From Bacteroidales bacterium (GTDB lineage Bacteria; Bacteroidota; Bacteroidia; Bacteroidales; FEN-979): 36,100 nucleotides of DNA. The stretch covers positions 1 to 36,100 of the forward strand of contig JACZJJ010000162.1 of NCBI GenBank assembly GCA_014860625.1. The letters are read 5' to 3'. Within the stretch, counting starts at the first letter, position 1. Every line of letters begins with the position of its first letter. Below the pieces are notes generated by a model. That model searched no databases. It had not been told where the DNA came from and saw nothing but the letters and a program-made list of their open reading frames with translations. This document shows positions 33,367 through 36,100 of this stretch, piece by piece. Both the position numbers and the translations under genes were made by a program.

Positions 33367-34555
33367 ACTGGTGAAAGTGATCGGCGATATATTTTAGCGC
33401 TTCGCTTACTGACATAGCAGCGCTGGCAGGTCCAATACGGATGTAAAACTCCTCCTCAAATCCGGGTTGTTTCAGAAAGACGGGACGCAGGCTCCTGGAA
33501 CACTCAACCAGACAAATTGTCTTTCCTTCAAATTTTTCAAGCTTCGTAGTGATATAGGGTGTTACATCTCTTCCAAAACAAGTACGAATCAAGGTCCACA
33601 AATGCAGTAGCCAGCGATCTTCTGTTTGAAGTCTGTCGCTCTCAATACCTTCTGCCGATCCATCATCACGAATACCGATCAGCAATGTACCCCCTTCCGA
33701 ATTCAGGAATGCTGATATCGTCTTAAGTACTGCACGCTCAATATGTTGTGCCGTTTTTCCATGTCGAAGATCCCATCGAAGTGTAGATTTGAACTCGAGA
33801 AGATTGCTTTCACCTAAACTGATCAGTGACTCCAGCTCCTCTGCCCTGTTCGGGCGAATCTCACTTGCCATGATATAATCGCGAATGGCCGACGATTCAT
33901 GAAGGATTGAAGAGAACGTGTGATCCTGAGGGTGACCTCCTGTAAGAGCAACCATCCCTTTGGAATATTCAGCTGGGGATATCCGGTTGGTGGCAAGAAA
34001 AAGTGGTAAAACCAGTCCCGGCTCATGCTCCCTGATCAAAAAAATTATTGCACTTTTCTCTTCAGGTGAAAGCCTGCTGTATGTTGTCCGGATAACTACA
34101 GCAAAAGGACTCTCAGCATCAGCTGCTAGTTCATCCTGCTTTACCCACTCTTCGAAGAAGGTATTTACGACACTCAGAAGTTCAGAAAATATCCAAAGAG
34201 AGAGATTCATCTCATCCTCTCCGAATGGACTGCTACCGGGGGATTTCTGCCTGGATTTCCCAGTTTTTACCATGACAAACGGATCTGAACCAAGGATGCC
34301 GGTCATCATTTCATCTACCGGATCACTCCCCTTATCTAAAATATCACGTTGTATTTCATATAGTTGCAATGAAATCACAGGTTCATTTGGGTGGACCATC
34401 AGGAGGTCGGTGAGGATATGCTTTAACAACCTGCCATTCGGGTTTGCCACTTCGAAACCACCACTTGTAAGTAATGGGTGATCTCCCTGGTAGATGACGT
34501 AATCATTAGGTCGTTTTACCAGGTCCAGTAATAGTTGGTCGGTTTTTTCTTTCAT
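33365..34555 (-). CDS. AlbA_2 (Schlafen-type) domain protein
   Basis: Predicted nucleic-acid-binding protein, function unknown. The C-terminal region (about 240-390) carries the AlbA_2 pattern: LISLGESNLLEFKSTLRW, then TISAFLNSEGGTLLIGIRDDGSAEGIESD, and a late FYIRIGPASAAMSVSEALKYI. Related domains occur in putative transcription regulators and some anti-phage proteins. The first 230 residues are helical and acidic-rich in places and match nothing I recognise. No membrane helix or signal peptide. It is a single gene, divergent from the OB-fold gene; a -7-like box TAATTTTG lies on the minus strand at 34593-34600. Confidence 0.72.
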   Translation of the reverse strand: MKEKTDQLLLDLVKRPNDYVIYQGDHPLLTSGGFEVANPNGRLLKHILTDLLMVHPNEPVISLQLYEIQRDILDKGSDPVDEMMTGILGSDPFVMVKTGKSRQKSPGSSPFGEDEMNLSLWIFSELLSVVNTFFEEWVKQDELAADAESPFAVVIRTTYSRLSPEEKSAIIFLIREHEPGLVLPLFLATNRISPAEYSKGMVALTGGHPQDHTFSSILHESSAIRDYIMASEIRPNRAEELESLISLGESNLLEFKSTLRWDLRHGKTAQHIERAVLKTISAFLNSEGGTLLIGIRDDGSAEGIESDRLQTEDRWLLHLWTLIRTCFGRDVTPYITTKLEKFEGKTICLVECSRSLRPVFLKQPGFEEEFYIRIGPASAAMSVSEALKYIADHFHQ

Positions 34556-34630
34556 TAGCTGATTTGTCAGGCTTTACAAGGAAGCCGAAAACCAAAATTA
34601 GGTAAAATTCAATCAATCATATTAAATAGA

Positions 34631-34663
34631 TTGATTCTATATAAGATAAAAGTTGTATATTTG
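34631..34663 (+). promoter_or_regulatory. Candidate promoter for the OB-fold/YceI gene pair
   Basis: TTG at 34631-34633, 22 bases, then TATATTTG at 34656-34663. Spacing is slightly long but both elements are exact. The ATG follows 25 bases downstream at 34689. Confidence 0.5.
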
Positions 34664-34688
34664 CATTTATTGATATGTCTCCTGCTTC

Positions 34689-35123
34689 ATGAAAATCCGG
34701 GTAAAATTAGTCATAGGAATTGTACTTTCGGGAATCATTGCTCTGCTGCTGGTTTACTTGTTCATCTATAACAAGCCGCATACAAACTATGAGACAGAAG
34801 AAGTCACCTCCCAGCTAGCCGTTAAGGAGCTTTACCACTCCTTTTTATCGAATAAACCACTGGCCGACAGTCTATACACTGGAAAGATGATCCTGATCGA
34901 AGGCATCCTGACCAAAACTGAAACGGCTGATTCAATGGTAACTGCCGTGTTTGTTTTGGACCAGGGTATGTTTGGAGACGAAGGAGTAAGATGTGTACTT
35001 CTTCCAAAATCGTATGACCTGATTACACGATTTAAAGGGGGTGATCGGGTGAAAATCAAAGGATTTTGCAGCGGATATAACGATACCGATGTAATTCTTG
35101 AACATTGTTCTATTTTAAACTAA
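34689..35123 (+). CDS. Membrane-anchored OB-fold (tRNA_anti-like) protein
   Basis: Small envelope protein of unknown role. One N-terminal membrane helix (about 7-27: VIGIVLSGIIALLLVYLFIY) is followed by a periplasmic domain. LYTGKMILIEGILTKTETADS and FKGGDRVKIKGFCSGYNDTDVILEHCSI match the strand pattern of the OB-fold tRNA_anti-like family of Bacteroidota, with two cysteines in the last part. Length 144. The next gene starts 20 bases downstream and encodes a YceI-like protein, a pairing that suggests a joint envelope function. Confidence 0.68.
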   Translation: MKIRVKLVIGIVLSGIIALLLVYLFIYNKPHTNYETEEVTSQLAVKELYHSFLSNKPLADSLYTGKMILIEGILTKTETADSMVTAVFVLDQGMFGDEGVRCVLLPKSYDLITRFKGGDRVKIKGFCSGYNDTDVILEHCSILN

Positions 35124-35143
35124 CAACTAACCAACTGATTATT

Positions 35144-35695
35144 ATGAAGCTAAACAGTATCTTATTGATTGTCATGCTATTGATTGCCTCTGCATCCATG
35201 GGGCAAAAATATGTGACCAAAACCGGAACCATCAAATTTTATTCAGATGCGCCACTGGAAAAGATCGAAGCGATCAACAACCAGGTGAATGCTGCCCTGG
35301 ATACTGAGACCGGCGACCTGGTATTCAGGGTCCTGATGAAATCATTCATCTTTGAGAAGGCCTTGATGCAGGAACATTTCAACGAAAACTACGTAGAATC
35401 TGACATCTATCCGAACGCCACTTTTCTAGGAAAAATTATCAATGCCGGGGAGATTGATTTTAAAAAAGCTGGTACGTATAAAACCCAGGTTGAAGGGAAG
35501 TTAACCCTTCACGGCGTGACAAAATCGGTGAAAGAGAACGGAACCCTTTCAGTCAGTGATGGAAAGATCATGGCGATCTCTGTATTTCCTATTCTCCTTT
35601 CAGATTACGAGGTAAAAATACCCGGAGCAATCGCCGGCAAGATATCCGAATCGATCGATATAACGGTAGAGGTCACGATGAGCAGTGTGAACTAA
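35144..35695 (+). CDS. YceI-like secreted protein
   Basis: Predicted periplasmic lipid-binding (lipocalin-like) barrel. ATG 35144 gives signal peptide KLNSILLIVMLLIASASMGQ; a TTG 39 bases upstream lies inside the previous gene. The mature protein shows YceI features: TKTGTIKFYSDAPLEKIEAINNQ, the central MKSFIFEKALMQEHFNENYVESDIYPNATFLGKI, and KLTLHGVTKSVKENGTLSV. Length 183. YceI proteins of known structure bind isoprenoid or fatty-acid ligands; the ligand here is unknown. Confidence 0.82.
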   Translation: MKLNSILLIVMLLIASASMGQKYVTKTGTIKFYSDAPLEKIEAINNQVNAALDTETGDLVFRVLMKSFIFEKALMQEHFNENYVESDIYPNATFLGKIINAGEIDFKKAGTYKTQVEGKLTLHGVTKSVKENGTLSVSDGKIMAISVFPILLSDYEVKIPGAIAGKISESIDITVEVTMSSVN

Positions 35696-35827
35696 ATTGT
35701 CTCTGTCTTCGCGGGAAATTTGCAAATAAACAGACTTCTCGATCAATCCTTCTGTTATATATATGGAAACAGAAAGTTGATCCAAACTATTTCACGTATA
35801 TCCCATATTTTCGTAACATTGCGGAGT

Positions 35828-36100
35828 ATGCCACAAAACAAATACCTCCGACTCTCTTTACATGTCCTTTTCTGGGTATTTATCCTGGCCTTCTTTACCT
35901 TTATCTATGGCATCAGGAGCGGCAAGTATTTTGAACTGTTTGAGGTGCTGTTGGGAACACTTCCAATGGATATGCTGTATACCTATTTCGTGATCTATTT
36001 CCTGATCCCGGAACTTTTATTGAAAAAGAGGTATATCCTGGGTCTTGTTTCCTTTATCATTTCGTTTACCGCCGTTGTCATCATCGAATGGACCATCAAC
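35828..36100 (+). CDS. Probable LytS/YehU-type sensor histidine kinase, N-terminal part only
   Basis: The frame is open from ATG 35828 to the end of the window (91 codons, no stop). The product starts MPQNKYLRLSLHVLFWVFIL and has at least three hydrophobic segments (about 11-28, 44-62, 70-90). The opening HVLFWVF and the YFLIPELLLKKRY stretch are typical of the membrane domain of Bacteroidota histidine kinases that pair with LytTR regulators. The kinase domain lies outside the window, so this is an inference from the N-terminus only. Confidence 0.6.
   Translation, partial: MPQNKYLRLSLHVLFWVFILAFFTFIYGIRSGKYFELFEVLLGTLPMDMLYTYFVIYFLIPELLLKKRYILGLVSFIISFTAVVIIEWTIN

Noticed and set aside
35735-35785. 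Inverted repeat TCTGTT...AACAGA before the sensor kinase gene as a terminator
   Set aside because: The stem is only 6 bp with a 10-base AT-rich loop and no T tract; support is too weak.

Overview
The window is chromosomal DNA from a member of the Bacteroidota, probably a Bacteroidales/Marinilabiliales-type anaerobe. Three things point there: the order and sequence style of the division and cell-wall (dcw) cluster; two proteins ending in type IX secretion (T9SS) sorting domains plus a PorE-like T9SS envelope protein; and several start regions carrying the Bacteroidota -7 promoter box TAnnTTTG. No rRNA, tRNA, CRISPR, phage or transposase gene was seen, and no stretch over 300 bases lacks a gene.

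Layout. 1-829: 3' part of a short-chain dehydrogenase (+). 831-2336: membrane-anchored seven-heme NapC/NirT-type cytochrome (-). 2446-17513: complete minus-strand dcw operon, transcribed mraZ, rsmH, ftsL, ftsI, murE, mraY, murD (truncated), ftsW, murG, murC, ftsQ, ftsA, ftsZ, with a three-box MraZ operator upstream of mraZ. 17727-19315: 5'-truncated FG-GAP/T9SS gene. 19374-20441: lipase-like lipoprotein (+). 20502-25664: minus-strand ffh, folD, queE and a PorE-like gene. 25822-27675: secreted T9SS cargo protein (+). 27796-29577: argS (-). 29709-32533: COG2403 GTPase followed by pyrB and pyrI (+). 32650-33315: small secreted protein (+). 33365-34555: AlbA_2/Schlafen-type protein (-). 34689-35695: OB-fold membrane protein and YceI-like protein (+). 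35828-end: start of a probable membrane sensor kinase (+).

The dcw genes supply lipid II synthesis (MurC, MurE, MraY, MurG), septal synthesis (FtsW, FtsI) and the divisome scaffold (FtsL, FtsQ, FtsA, FtsZ). The step that should be catalysed by MurD is in doubt: the ORF in the murD slot keeps only the C-terminal domain, and key motif residues are changed.

The most unusual property is a dense scatter of short repeats, mostly 7-8 bp minisatellites plus palindromic elements. They fill many intergenic gaps, supply or abut stop codons, truncate one gene, and sit in frame inside at least five open genes (the SDR gene, murG, the PorE-like gene, queE, argS). In queE the sequence variants of the array are phased so that the reading frame avoids TGA in every critical unit, which suggests these insertions are translated and tolerated.
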